A DNA stretch of 58,418 bases from Fennellomyces sp. T-0311 (GCA_025266875.1 JALLLT010000089.1:1-58418), one strand, 5' to 3'; positions 1 to 11,152 are shown, counted from the stretch's first letter. Numbers and translations are program-made. Notes: a model not told the origin generated them from the sequence alone.

Positions 1-323
1 GGGCACGGTCCTGAAACCATGACCGACTGTCGGTCCAAGCATGACCGTCGGCCGCCCGTGCATTTAGGGTGTATAATATTAATCAGAAAATCACTTCAAA
101 GAAGCATTACATATGTCGATTTCCCCAAATTTAACATGATCATTTGTTGTATATGCTTTGCACTGATATATTAAGGTACAGTAGCAACTGGAAGTTACTT
201 AGTTTTATTTAAAGAATGTGGTGCTAACTAAGTTCAGAGACTCTAATTTTTATGATAGACCGTGTTACATTTTCGTCAAAAACGATGCAGTAATGCTGAA
301 CAGATTGAGTAAAGAAAATAAGA

Positions 324-612
324 GAAACGAATGTTGCCACAGAAATAAACAACTAAAGGCGCTCCAGACTGCTTGCTTTGCCAGGTAGTTTGGAGCGCCT
401 TTTTTTTATGATCGCGTATACTACATCGTTAACTGGAATAGTGCAGAAGTAGAGATCAGTTGCGCAGTGAAAAGTGGACCAAAAGAAACGAATGTTGCCA
501 ACTAAAGGCGCTCCAGACTGCTTGCTTTGCCAGGTAGTTTGGAGCGCCTTTTTTTTATGATCGCGTATACTACATCGTTAACTGGAATGGTGCAGAAGTA
601 GAGATCAGTTGC
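324..612. repeat. Tandem duplication of a ~130-bp unit, each copy with a hairpin ending in a T run
   Basis: Copies lie at about 324-463 and 484-612 and are nearly identical (aacgaatgttgcca ... gtgcagaagtagagatcag). Each contains an inverted repeat, AAAGGCGCTCCA and TGGAGCGCCTTT (355-366 with 391-402; 504-515 with 540-551), a ~24-nt loop with a further ACT/AGT pairing, and then a T run. The first copy has an 11-bp insertion before the hairpin. The unit lies in the non-coding 5' arm of the hAT element. Function unknown. Confidence 0.9.
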
Positions 613-2461
613 TGTATTCGGAACGGAATGTGAAATGAGTGAAACCAACATCTGGATTATATGGTCCATATTGCATCATACATGCTCAGGATAGAGACTT
701 TGACAGCTGCTGATATCATGATTGGTGTCACTGAGGTATACGATCCGTAATGACGAGCGATAGTGTGTAGTCGATACTATATATGGGAAAGCGAGAATTT
801 TTTTTCGTGCTACTGAGTAAAGAAGTGTACACCCTAATGAGCGGAGAAACGTTCTTTAAGCGTGATGATGCGTCTACTGGTTATCATTTTATGCTGCAAC
901 ATGAAATAAGGTTGCATGTAGATAGTGGAGCGACATGGTATGATTGTAACAACTGAGTGATAAAGACATAACATCAGGATACCTTGTTAAATTAAGGATG
1001 AGAGGAATATTAACTTCTTGCAACGCTGATTGTCGGCGACATAAATAGTGACACTAGTTCGCGTACTAGTGATTGTTCCAAATTGCAGTATAAAAGGAAT
1101 AAGATTTAGTACTACCGCTCAAATTATAATCGCATAATCAATATGTCTGCCAACGAAAATCAAGTTACTTTGCCCACTGTTACCCACGGTATCCTCGAGC
1201 GTACTACATCTTCGGAATCAGTTGATAGTCATGCCGGAGCCACCACCAGAAGTCGACGTGCGATCATCTGGCAATGGTTTGTGCTGATGGATGAGGATTC
1301 CGAAGACGAGTCGTACAGCGCACAGAGCCTGGTGAGAAGAGCGCGTTGCCTTTTGTGTCGAACGTAAGTATATTGCCGATCCGACGCCATATTATTTTTT
1401 CTAAATTCGGAAATAGGATACCGTTTAAGACCAACATCCATGATGGAAGCACTCGTAACATGCGCTCGCACATGATGAGACGACATGCAGCTCAGTGGAA
1501 TCAAGCTACTGGAGCCGGCAACAACACCATTGCGAACTATTTCACGACGTACGCTTGAATTATATGAAAGTATAAAAAAATAAAACTAAAAACTTTATTT
1601 TTTTTAGTGTGCAATTCGATCAAGGCACGTGCCGTAACAGGCTCATGGAATGGATCGTTGCCAGCGATCAGCCATTTAGTGAAGTTGACTCTCCTCACTT
1701 CCGACGGTTTGCAACTTACATGAATCCATCCGCAAATATCCCAACTGCAAACACCTTGCGATCTGATATCCTTGCCAGCTTTGCGAGAAACCGTGAGCTG
1801 TTGAAGGGAAAACTGACAGTAAGAATTAACAACGAAGGGTGAGTGATGTGTATTAAATATATCGTTAGGCTCTCGACTGCAAAATCTCTGTTACTGTTGA
1901 CATGTGGACATCGGCCTATAGAATGCATCCATTTATGGGTATAACAGGTCATTTCGTCGATAGAGACTGGAAACTGCAGGAAGTACTCCTCGATTTTGTG
2001 CCGATACCTGGGCGGCACACTGGTGTTGTGTTGGCGGAAGCGTTCATGCAGTCAATGGCCGAGCTCGATATCATGAAGAAGGTATGAGAAAATGCATATT
2101 CGGTTGCGTTGATTAGTGTACTGAGTATTGCTTGTAGATCCTCGCCGTGACATGCGACAATGCATCCAATAATACCACGATGATGACCGAGATTGAACGT
2201 ATATGGCATCAGATGGACTTGGTGTTTGATGCACAGAAGCAAAGGCATCGATGCATTGCACATGTCATCAACATCGCTGTTCATGATGCAATGAAGGAAC
2301 TCGATGTTGTACCGTCTGGTGATAGTGACAATCCCGATGAATCTGATGATGCAATTTTGGGCAAGGCAAATTCAGGAGCGAATCGAAATGCAATTGCGTT
2401 GTCTATCTCAAAGGTAATTTTAGGCATGGATGCGATTGGTCAAATACTGAAGAAACAGCAT

Positions 2462-3900
2462 TAGGGCTCTAAATACGGGCGGGCAGGCCCGTGGACCGCC
2501 CGTTTTGGCCCGGCATTTTCGGGCATCGGGCCAGGAAAGCTGTATGAAGGTGGGTGCCCGAACGGGCACGGTCCTATATAGCGGCCCGCCCGTCGGGCCA
2601 CTGGCCCAACCGAGTGCCCGAATGTGAAGCATATGTATTTTCTTTATGAAACGTCCATCTAAATGGCCCTTGTTATATATGTAATTTGATTCTATCAAAA
2701 CCGTGTATTGCAAATAAAGATTAATCAACTAAGTATACATCTTTAATATGGAAAGATTTGTCAAAAGGTTGAGCAGTTTCTACAATGATCCGGTTACACA
2801 ATGATTGGTGTTGATGGGCCAAGTAGCGACAATGAAAGGCTGCTACGTCAATTAGCACTATTCAAACTGCCTGCAGCACGCTAATCCGCAAATGTCTTAG
2901 AACTTGGATAGGATCGGTATTAGTGTGAAAGGGCTATGTGTTCAAGCAAAGATAATTTCCAGCTGGCATTGTGTAAGCAGAAGTAAAACGCGATGATAAA
3001 GTGGATCAGTATAATGATAGCTTTATTACACGAAAAAAAAAGGACAACAATAGTGATTGAAAAGTGCCTCGACCATACAGATGCTTTATTACCGAAAAAA
3101 ACCAACCTTTGGCTTACTAAAGGTGGTGCTTCGCAGAAAACCATTGGATAAAGAAAAAAGAGCTACGACAAGCATCCTTCTTCATCTTGAGTAGTGCGCT
3201 TGAAAAAGTGTACCTATTTGAAAAACAATAAGGGTGGCTGTGTATGCACCATTACAGTATGTACGCAGCCACCCTTTTTTGATTGGGATGCACAATGTCG
3301 AAATGGAATGGAGTGCCGGTAAAACAAAGCTGAGTCATCTGGTAAAATTCAGTTGTATGGAAAATAAATATGGTCGAGTAGTACTGTATGTGGTGATTAA
3401 AAATTCGTTCTGAAGCAATATGGTCGACCTGAATTCCATTTGACGGGCATCGAGAGAAAAAACGTTGCTGAAAAAATGCAAAGCAGGATGCATTCCTACG
3501 CCATTTGCGATGTCGAATTGCTGGTTTGTCTCACTGTGTCGCTTTGGCTTTTTGTACTTCTTGGTCTTCCTTTGTTGCTTGCAGAAGTTCTGCTGTTTCA
3601 AAAAAGTGTGTGCAAGATAGCGATTACATGATCTAATACAATAAAGATGACTTTTGCCCAAACCTTATATACGATAAAACAAGGCAGAACCCCATTTCAC
3701 TTCTATATTAGTCATTGCTGCATTAAGATCGTTTACATTGTAGATTTCATCGGGCGGGCCACTTTAATTTGGGCTCTTGTAATTTTGGGTTCGGGCAAAA
3801 GACATGGCCCGTTTCGTTGGGCCCGACGGGCCACGGGCCACAGGTGTGGCCCGGCTGAACTGGCCCGATGCCCGTCGGGCATGGCCCGTTTAGAGCCCTA
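2462..3900. mobile_element. Non-autonomous hAT element nested in the hAT transposase gene
   Basis: The element starts TAGGGCTCTAAATACGGGC and ends with the inverted copy GCCCGTTTAGAGCCCTA. It is flanked by a perfect 8-bp target duplication, AACAGCAT, at 2454-2461 and 3901-3908, as expected for hAT. GC-rich arms (~150 bp, full of gggccc words) flank an AT-rich centre with no transposase reading frame, so it must move in trans. Its termini differ from those of the host hAT, so it probably answers to another hAT transposase. Confidence 0.95.
3230..3280. other. Perfect-stem hairpin with T run inside the nested hAT element
   Basis: AAGGGTGGCTGTGTA (3230-3244) pairs with TACGCAGCCACCCTT (3262-3276), one G-U wobble, 17-nt loop, followed by TTTT. 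The architecture is like that at 355-402 but the sequence is unrelated. Confidence 0.85.
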
Positions 3901-5467
3901 AACAGCATCATAGATACGAACCGTAATTCGCCTTATCTGTCGTTCGCCTATCCGTCGCAAGAACCTAAAAACGATCATGCATTCGCTTCAGTACCCGCCG
4001 CGTGAACTGATCGTCGATTCAAAAACGCGGTGGAATTCCACAGTTGATATGCTTGCGACAGCTCTAGAAATGCGCACACCACTCACTATGGTGATTGCTG
4101 CAGATTCAACCTTAAGTCCATACGAGCTCAACCCAAGTGAGTGGAATACTTTGAGCGATGCACACAGATTTTTTTTAGTAAGTTGTCTAGCAGTTGATGG
4201 GCTTCATGTGTGAGTTACTAATGGATACAATAGGCGTTTCGGTTCTCGTCTACCTTTTTGTCGGGATCGAAGTATGTCACGATTAGCGCTGTCATTCCGG
4301 CATACAACATGCTGATGGACGAGATTGATCATTACCAGTCTACTTCGCCAGACTTGAGTGCAGCAGTACGTCGTTGCTATGATAAGCTCAAAGTGTATTA
4401 TGCCGCAACTGACGAGTCGCCTATATGTTCTGTGGCCACTGGTAAGTACTTTCATTGTTACATACTTTTCTTCAGACCTTTAATACGTATCTGCTGAACT
4501 TGTTTAGTGCTTGATCCACGGTTAAAGTTGGATTACCACCAAACGCACCAATGGGAGGACGAATGGACCCACGCGGTTGAAGAAACTGTTCGAACGGTGT
4601 TTGCTGCATATGCTGGCAATGCACAACATCCACCTGAGGCGCATGCAGATGATGGGGAAGCGGAAATAGCTGGTGCCACCCCACAAGTGGATGACTTCAT
4701 TGCACGAATTTTCGGGGAAAGACCAAGGGATGAACAGCAGCAGGTCCCCGAACTGGATGTTTATATCAGAGAAGGTCGGGAATACATTACAGACCCACTT
4801 TTGTAGTGGCGTGACCGCCAAGTTGTATTCCCGACCCTTTTCCGTATGGCCAGAGATTATTTGGCAATCCCTGGTTAGTTTACTTCTTCTTCAATATGAT
4901 ATGGTTAATGAACAGCAGTGGTGAATAGGATCCAGTGCACCTGTAGAGCGTGCATTTTCTTTGGCAAGAAATTTGATTCCTTGGAATCGTGCGTCTTTAC
5001 GCCCTGAGATGATTAGAGCATGCGCTCTAGAAAAGGATCGTATCCGCCGTGCATGATAGACCCCTCTCCGCCACACTCCTTCCCCAATCCACTTAATTAA
5101 AATTAACAGAGCCCAAGCAACACGCATAATTTTAATTGCCACAACACTATCTATTATTTTTGCCAGCTACCAAAATAAATTGTATTTTGTCTCTAAAAGA
5201 AAAACCTGAAGTTTTGTAGTGAACATTTATGCTTTGCATCTTAATCATGTTCAGTAATGAACGAAGCTTAATCTGGATTAGTCATCACGCCTTCGTAGCT
5301 CCATCTCAGGCACAATGTCGGTCGGTCCATGCTTTTTCAGGCGCCCGAATTTTCGGGTACGGTCTAGCAGCCTTGCCCGTTTAGAGATGACCGACGGTCT
5401 TCGGTCCTTGGGTATGGACCGACCGATATGCCCAAAGACCGTCGGTCCACGCCCGTTGCAAGCCTTA

Positions 5468-5849
5468 TTGCGGAATAACCAAAAAACTTTTTTCAAGAGC
5501 AAAGGAACAAATAGAAATGGGAGCAACGAAAAAAACACAGTGTAATTTACAAAAAAGGAAGGTAGTTTTCGACCCCATTTTTTAATAATACCAGTTGTTG
5601 GATAATATAAGAGAGAGAGAGAAAAAGGGAAAAGGAAAAGTTGGTGGGGCTGCCAACATATTTGTCAGATTGCCCTGGCCACGCGAAACATGTGCCCCTA
5701 CGCCTTGCTAGGTGCATCTTGGAACGCCGTCTCGGTGTCGTCATCGGTGTTGCCATGGTAAAGATGGTTGGGAGTGGCCAGTGGATCGTTGTTGTGGTTG
5801 CAACAAGAGCAGGATTGCTTCATGACCCATTGAGTCATTTGGGCCTGGT
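5468..5849. other. Intergenic stretch with a purine-rich tract and a short minus-strand ORF
   Basis: Contains a GA-rich run near 5610-5640 and, on the minus strand from about 5829, a 41-codon frame (starts MTQWVMKQSCSCC). It adjoins the LTR candidate and could be the start of a gag gene, but there is no domain to support that. Confidence 0.35.
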
Positions 5850-6100
5850 AGTGGTGAGATAAGAGCGAAGTAGCAAGTATTGAAAAGGGACAATAGAAGT
5901 CAACGAGACTTAGAAAACTGTAGTTTATTGATGAAGAGTTCGCTCTATTTATATTAAATGCTTATCATGGATGGGACTTCCTATTACCGATGTTATCCAA
6001 GGTCATATCATGATTATACCTGTATATCCATTATATATGTTACGTTGGGGTGTTATTGAGAAACGAGTGATGTCTATCATTATGGAGCCGGTCCATAACA
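5850..6100 (-). repeat. Putative LTR of a Ty3/gypsy element (minus strand)
   Basis: Read on the minus strand, the segment begins TGTTATGGACCGGCTCC (6100), has a TATA box TATAAATAGAG (5954-5944) and a poly(A) signal AATAAAC (5929-5923). This is the promoter-then-polyadenylation order of an LTR. It lies downstream of the minus-strand integrase remnant, the place of a 3' LTR. I did not find the matching 5' LTR or a 5-bp target duplication, and the lower boundary is uncertain. Confidence 0.5.
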
Positions 6101-6252
6101 GATAACGATAAGCTAAGTGATAGCTGTTGACACGTGTTTATGATAACGTCTATGACAATATGCTGGATATGGAAGATATGTCTGCATGAGTGAGTTTTAC
6201 CAAAAAGGAAAGTGAGAGATAACCATTCCGAGATACTGATCAGTGATTATGT

Positions 6253-6822
6253 TCATGTTGGATACAACAAGTGGCAGCTTCCACAGTAGTGACTTGGGGT
6301 TGGTATGTATAAGGCGTCTTGAACTAGCACTGAGATTACCATTGCATAGTATCTGGCTTCAGCCTCAGGTGAGCAGTTGGCACGTGGGCATAAGGAGCAA
6401 ACTTTCTTGGTCACTTGTATGACCAGGTCGTGCATGCGTTTAGCCTGAAGACATTGGTCTTCTTTAATCATTGTGATATGGAGGAATAGGGCATTGAGGT
6501 CTATATCCTCCTCTGTAGGGACCGCCAAGACACTTTTCAGCTGTTGAACGGATGTGTCGTCGTAGGGTGTGAGGCCTTGTTGGGTACAGTGGGCGTCGAT
6601 CCATGCTTCTGTTTCTTCCTCAAGGTCAAGGCGTGCGTTGTTTATATCAATGATGCAGTTCCAGAGAGGGGTTTTCTCGTATTGGGATAAGTCGTCATCC
6701 GAATCGGTAGTTGTTTGGGAGGTTGAGCTCCAGGATGAGCTGGAAGTCAAGAGGGCGTCGGATATCATCTTCTCTTCTTGAGCGAAAGTGTTGCTGAGGA
6801 GAGCAGAGTTCATTGGATGCAT
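6253..6822 (-). CDS. Hypothetical protein in the env position of a Ty3/gypsy remnant
   Basis: One uninterrupted minus-strand frame of about 190 codons from the ATG at 6822 (224 codons from an upstream ATG at 6927). I prefer 6822 because the extra N-terminus is only a basic run over a T-rich tract. The protein has a Ser/Thr/Asp-rich N-terminal third (SSSSWSSTSQTTTDSDDD), a mixed-charge middle, then cysteines in CSLCPRANC and a terminal HYCGSCHLL, so a metal-binding tail is possible. No signal peptide, membrane segment or known domain is visible. It sits between decayed integrase (from 7197) and the LTR candidate on the same strand, where envelope or accessory genes of gypsy elements lie. It is intact whereas the neighbouring pol is full of lesions. 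It could be an accessory ORF or an unrelated gene. Function unknown. Confidence 0.55.
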   Translation of the reverse strand: MHPMNSALLSNTFAQEEKMISDALLTSSSSWSSTSQTTTDSDDDLSQYEKTPLWNCIIDINNARLDLEEETEAWIDAHCTQQGLTPYDDTSVQQLKSVLAVPTEEDIDLNALFLHITMIKEDQCLQAKRMHDLVIQVTKKVCSLCPRANCSPEAEARYYAMVISVLVQDALYIPTPSHYCGSCHLLYPT

Positions 6823-6927
6823 GGTTGAAGTTGGAAGGAATGGTAGATGATAATGTTGATGTGTCTTCTTTTCATATTTATATACACACTTTTTTTTTGG
6901 ATGTCTTCTTTTACTGCGATGTTTCAT

Positions 6928-7196
6928 CTTCCATCATCATTTTTTCATTTTTTTTTTGTAAGGGGTTTTGTTTAAGATCTATCTTGAATGTGCTGATTTC
7001 ATCTTCTATCAATCTTTCTCTTTTTTTATTTATTTTTTTATGTACTTCTTTTACAGTAATCTTTTAATGTGCACTTCTTTTAACAAACTAGTCCAGTTGT
7101 AGAGATGAAATGATCTGATGCTTGAGAGGTAAAACGGCGATACTCCGTGTCTGGTAACCAGTATAGCTTCACGTGGTTACTAGGGATAGGGCTTAG
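6928..7196. other. T-rich non-coding spacer
   Basis: Long T runs (around 6890, 6947, 7021-7040) separate the integrase remnant from the accessory ORF. No gene seen. Confidence 0.5.
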
Positions 7197-8467
7197 TTAA
7201 ACTTTTCCTTCAGTCGTCTTGAGTCGATATGATCCATTCTTGTTGATCCGGTGGATGAGATATGGTCCTTTCCAAGTATCGAGTAATTTTCCAGCCCAGT
7301 TGTCTACTGTCATGTTTTGATAAACTTCAACGTAATCTCCTAGGCAAAAGGGTGGCTTGAACTCCTTGTTTCGAGATAAGATCTTCCGTTCGATGGCCTT
7401 CTTTTGGACTTCTTGCGATTGGGCAATTGATGATGTGGCTGCTTGACGAATTTGATTCAGCCTATTGAGCTGATCGAGAAAATGTTGAAACATGATCTCT
7501 TCTCCTTCGTCTTCTGAGGCATCTTAATCCGTGGTCGTAGGATTTATCCGATAATCCAAAAGGGGTGTTTGGGTGTCTTCCATAAACGAGGTAAAATGGC
7601 GAGTGCTTGGTTACTTTTCTTGGAGTGATCCGATATGTGTATAAGATCACAGGTAGGTAACTTGGCCAATCCTTCTTTTGCATTTCAGGTAGTAATTGTA
7701 GCATTTATCCAAGTGTCCGATTGAATTGTTCAATTAATCCATTGGTTTGCGGGCGATATGGAGAAGACTTCTTGTGTTGGATGGAGTATTGCTCGCAAAC
7801 AGCACTGAGAAGCTTGTTGTCAAAGTGTACTCCTCGGTCGGTGATGCAGCTGGTCTTCATGAACAAATGCCTGCATATCACATCTTTGTAGAGAAAAAGG
7901 GATACTTTGGCAGCTGTTGCGAATTTCAGTATCTGGTTAACTTGTCTATAGCCACAACAATGTATCGGTGTCCAGTTCTTGATATGGGTACGTGCTTGAT
8001 ATCCATGCCAATTTCTTGAAATGGTATTGCTGTCACTGGTATCGGGTGTAATCACTCTTGTATGTGCGGGTGTCCTTGTTTTTGGCATCTTTCGCATTAG
8101 GTGATAAACTTCTTCACGTATGTTGTCATGCCAGGGAAAAAGTACTTGGTTTTCAACTTGTTCAGGGTGCTTTGGTAGGCAACGTGACCTCCAAGCGGGT
8201 GGGTGTGCAGCATAAAAAGTGCTTTTTCAGAGTCGTCACGTGTTAACACTTGTTTCGATGGGTCTGCAGATCGGAATAGTTTATCTCCGTTGACAAAGTA
8301 ACGTTTGCTTTGTTGTCTGATGTTCTTTCGACGTTTGGCGTCGTAGCTTCTCGGGATTTCGAGGTAATGCTTCAAATCGTTGTATTGTCGTTCGTCCATT
8401 AATGTAATTTGAAGTGTAAATAAGGTGGATCGAGGTGTACTGGTGATGTAGGTCATGGGAAATGTAA
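7197..8467 (-). pseudogene. Ty3/gypsy integrase remnant
   Basis: Minus-strand pieces, in order from 8467 down, give the HHCC zinc domain (HTHPLGGHVAYQSTLNKL, YFFPGMTTYVKKFIT, then CERC after a stop), the C-terminal half of the catalytic core (ITDRGVHFDNKLLS, SSPYRPQTNGLIEQFNRTL, then YRITPRKVTKHSPFYLVYGR), and the C-terminal SH3-like/GPY region (DNWAGKLLDTWKGPYLI, ending EGKV). Integrase joins retroelement cDNA to the host genome. Several stops and at least two frame changes (around 8097, 7705 and 7490) make this a dead copy. Reverse transcriptase, RNase H and gag are absent; the 5' side is cut off where the Merlin element begins at 8468. Confidence 0.9.
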
Positions 8468-8849
8468 GGCTAATGTGTATTATAGGTCCCACGCGATAGC
8501 GCCTGAACTAGCAGTCACACCGTTACCATATTTGGACCATATGTTACCACGCATCTTGGCATCTCAGAACATAAAACATAATTTCAAAAGAAGAAAAACT
8601 CATGACGTTCGGAGCATTTAAAAAGTATGTATATGTATGAAAAATTTTTATAAATCCTTACTTTTTTGCTAATCTTGCTTTAATATTATATACTACTTGA
8701 TTAAATGCTTATATACCTTATTAGAGTACTTTTTTCTGCTCTATTTAGTGGAGCTATTTGTGAAACTTTTTTCTAACATATTCATGAACTTTTATACTTA
8801 TAGAAAGATCAAATTGATAAAATAATACATAAGTAAAATATCAGCATAA

Positions 8850-9335
8850 GTGTGTTCATAGAAAGATTATTTTCATATGGATGTGTATGTGAGAAAAATC
8901 TAATTCTATGTGTGTGTGTTAAGAATATTCTCATATAAGTGTGTATGTGAAAAAGATATCATCCTATATGTGTGTGTGGAAAGAACGTTATTATATAAGT
9001 GTGTATGTAAGAAACATATCATTATATGCATGTGTGTATGGGAAGAATATTATATATGAGTGTGTATGTGAGAAAATATCAACGTATGTTTGTGTATGGG
9101 AATAAAATCATCATATGAGTGTGTATGTGAGAAACTATCATCATATATGTGTGTGTGTGGGAAGAATATTATCATATGAGTGTGTATGTGAGAAAAATAT
9201 CATCATATGTTTGTGTATAAGAAGAATATTATCATATGAGTGTGTATGTGAGAAATATCATCGTATGGTATTGTATGGGAAGAATATTATCATATGTTTG
9301 TGTATGGGAAGAATAAGTCATTGTCTGTGTAATTG
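8850..9335 (+). repeat. ~30-bp minisatellite in the Merlin 5' region
   Basis: Degenerate tandem units around catatgagtgtgtatgtgag alternate with gaatattatcatatg and aaaatatcat words. The same array is in Merlin copy 3 (57660-58090), so it belongs to the element. Open frames through it are low-complexity artefacts. Confidence 0.85.
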
Positions 9336-9464
9336 TGTATTTATGGGAAAAATATATTATAAAGCTAGTATAGGAAGACATATTGATTACAAATCTAAAT
9401 AGCTGTAAAAGGTATATAAATGGTGGTAAGATGCTTTATGCTTAGACTATATTACTTTTCAACT

Positions 9465-10719
9465 ATGCCTTTACCCACTATTCGTGAATTTGCTGCTACT
9501 ATCACTACTACTGATCAAGCATTCGAGTAAGAAGAGATAAAATTACAATAGGCCGTAATAACTAATCAGCTTAATAGATTTTTAAGACAACAGGGTGCTT
9601 TTGCTACTGAAGTTCATTGTAGATATGGTACTGTTATGCAACCTTGGATTCGCCCATCCAAAAGGGTGCTTTACTGGCGCTGTACTAGTAGCTGTGGTTG
9701 TAGAAGATCTAGCAAGTCATCTACTACAACATCTTACTTTTACAATCGAAAGGCGATATCCGTGATATACTTTGGACTATTCATGGGTTTATTGGTCGTA
9801 GTAGCCTTCAGACATTATTACATATGACAAGGCTAAATCAGCGTACAATCTCTTCTATCATTTTTGACCTTTATTTGGTAATGCTTGAGGATATTACTGA
9901 TGAAGATATTACTCTTGGTATGTATTAGTTTATGTTATAATGAAATTTCTTATTTACATATAATATAATAGGAGGAGATGGCGTAACTGAGGTGCAAGTT
10001 GATGAAAGCAAGTTTGGCAAGCGCAAATACCACTCTGGACATCGAGTTGAAGGTGTATGGGTCTTTGGAATGGTAGAAAATCGCAATGGCCAGGCTGGAA
10101 AAGTGTTTTTTGCTACTGTTCCTAATCTGGAAGGTCCTACACTGCGCTCATTAATCCATCGATATGTTCAAACTGGCACACCAATCAACACTGATTGTCA
10201 TCGTTCATATATGGCATTGCGTTCTGAAGGAGTTAACCATCGAGCTGTAAATCATGAACTTGGTTATGCTACTGAGAATCACAGTATTGGTCATACTGAT
10301 GGTGATCAGATGTTTAATACCAATATGATTGAAGGTAAACTATTTTAGTTTGCATGCTCTATATATACTAATTTGCCTTTAATACTTTAGGGATGTGGAG
10401 AGCACTGAAGGATGTTATTAGACATCGTCATCGAACCGTCGCTACTTGTCCATGGAAACTACTGGAGTATATTTGGCGACGAAAACATGCTGGACATCAG
10501 TGGGAAAGCATATTTCAAAACCTTGGTGCTACATCATTTGATGATTATGCCAGAGAAAGAATAGTTGATATTGAAGATTCTTTACCAACTCGTGTTCCTG
10601 GAGACTATACACGCTTTCTTGCTCCAAATGAAAGTACACAAATTAATAGTTTGGATTTGCATGCTGATGATGACTCAAGTGACAGTGAGTCTGACTCTGA
10701 TAATGACAGGTACTTATAA
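9465..10719 (+). pseudogene. Merlin transposase (ISXO2-like DDE) gene, decayed
   Basis: Start at 9465 (MPLPTIREFAA). The N-terminal part has a zinc-ribbon-like WRCTSSCGCRR block. After an intron at 9918-9971 comes the catalytic region: VQVDESKFGKR (first Asp), PNLEGPTLRSLI, INTDCHRSY (second Asp), HELGYATENHSIGH and FNTNMIEG (Glu). An intron at 10335-10390 leads to MWRALKDVIRHRHR and an acidic Ser/Asp-rich tail. Family knowledge: IS1595/ISXO2-like transposases cut and paste elements between TIRs. Lesions: in-frame TAA at 9528-9530 and TAG at 9549-9551, plus one frame change near 9770 where the reading moves to DILWTIHGFIGRSSLQTLL. The catalytic exons are open, so this copy is only mildly decayed. 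Confidence 0.88.
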
Positions 10720-11152
10720 CTCTATTATATACTTCAAGTTCTAAAACGTTCAACATAGTGAATACCTTCCATCGTTATCTGAAAGACTAGGAAATATTAC
10801 TAGAGCTTAGTGATTTATATTTTTCTGCTTGTATTTTATAACTATCAATATATCGACTACTGTTAATATCTGGTTTTAACTATAACTGTTTCTTTAAAAA
10901 TTATTGGACTAGTTGTTTTTAAACACGCAGAACGTCATGAGTTTTTCTTCTTTTGGAATTCTGTTTTATGTTCTGAGATGCCAAGATGCGTGGTAACATG
11001 TGGTCCAAATATGGTAACGGTGTGACTGCTAGTTCAGGCGCTATCGCGTGGGACCTATAATACACCATAGCCTCTCTTTCGGTGAAGTTCTCAAGTCGAT
11101 TCCTTCGCGTGCAGCAGTAGTCGCAGCTGCTGGCGACAGTGGTACATCGTAA

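Larger units (their letters stand above)
1143..5056 (+). pseudogene. hAT transposase gene (BED finger, hAT core, C-terminal dimerisation domain), disrupted
   Basis: Exons read 1143-1363, 1417-1548, 1608-1818, 1869-2081, 2138-2461, then after the insertion about 3968-4177, 4234-4441, 4508-4873 and 4929-5056, with introns of 50-66 bp. Exons 1-2 give a BED zinc finger (W..F, CLLC, later H-x4-H in RSHMMRRH). The core follows: ISVTVDMWTS, VTCDNASNN, HRCIAHVINIAVHD, DSKTRWNSTVDML and LDPRLKL. The C-terminus has the dimerisation block FPTLFRMARDYLAIP then SSAPVERAFSLARNLIP, so this is a cut-and-paste hAT transposase. Two lesions are visible: the 1439-bp insertion at 2462 and an in-frame TAG at 4804-4806 (DPLL-stop-WRDRQ) where tryptophan would be expected. 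The frame just after the insertion (3909-3970) is also not continuous with the left part. Non-functional with high confidence. Confidence 0.9.
1..5467 (+). mobile_element. hAT-superfamily DNA transposon (left end outside window)
   Basis: Both sides of a hAT transposase gene carry GC-rich arms built from the same words: accgactgtcggtcc and gaccgtcggc at 1-58, and gaccgacggtc, gaccgtcggtccacgcccg at 5380-5455. The right end reads TAAGGCTTGCAACGGGCG on the minus strand, which fits hAT termini (T/CA.GG...). I place the right end at 5467; the left end is not in the window, so the 8-bp target duplication cannot be tested. The element is inactive: its gene holds a nested insertion and an in-frame stop. 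Confidence 0.75.
8468..11072 (+). mobile_element. Merlin-family (IS1016-related) DNA transposon, copy 1
   Basis: Terminal inverted repeats of about 85 bp run inward from GGCTAATGTGTATTATAGG at 8468 and, inverted, from GGCTATGGTGTATTATAGG at 11072, both continuing into tcccacgcgatagcgcctg. The same terminus recurs at 36584 and 57280, so these are true element ends. No matching 8-9 bp target duplication is seen (gaaatgtaa against tctctttcg), and the flanks are different elements (gypsy left, MULE right). The two ends may therefore stem from a rearrangement. Contents: an 5' minisatellite and one transposase gene. Confidence 0.88.

Noticed and set aside
355..402. Bacterial rho-independent terminator
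   Set aside because: Stem plus T run fits by shape, but the context is a eukaryotic transposon; reported only as a hairpin.
2462..3900. ORFs inside the nested hAT element (3335-3661, 3440-3631)
   Set aside because: They overlap antisense to each other and show no transposase motif.
7021..7045. T-rich tract as a retroelement polypurine tract for the LTR
   Set aside because: It lies about 1 kb from the LTR start and is not adjacent as priming requires.
8850..9335. Regular ~30-bp repeats looked like a CRISPR array
   Set aside because: Units are degenerate, directly adjacent with no unique spacers, and belong to a eukaryotic Merlin element present in copies.
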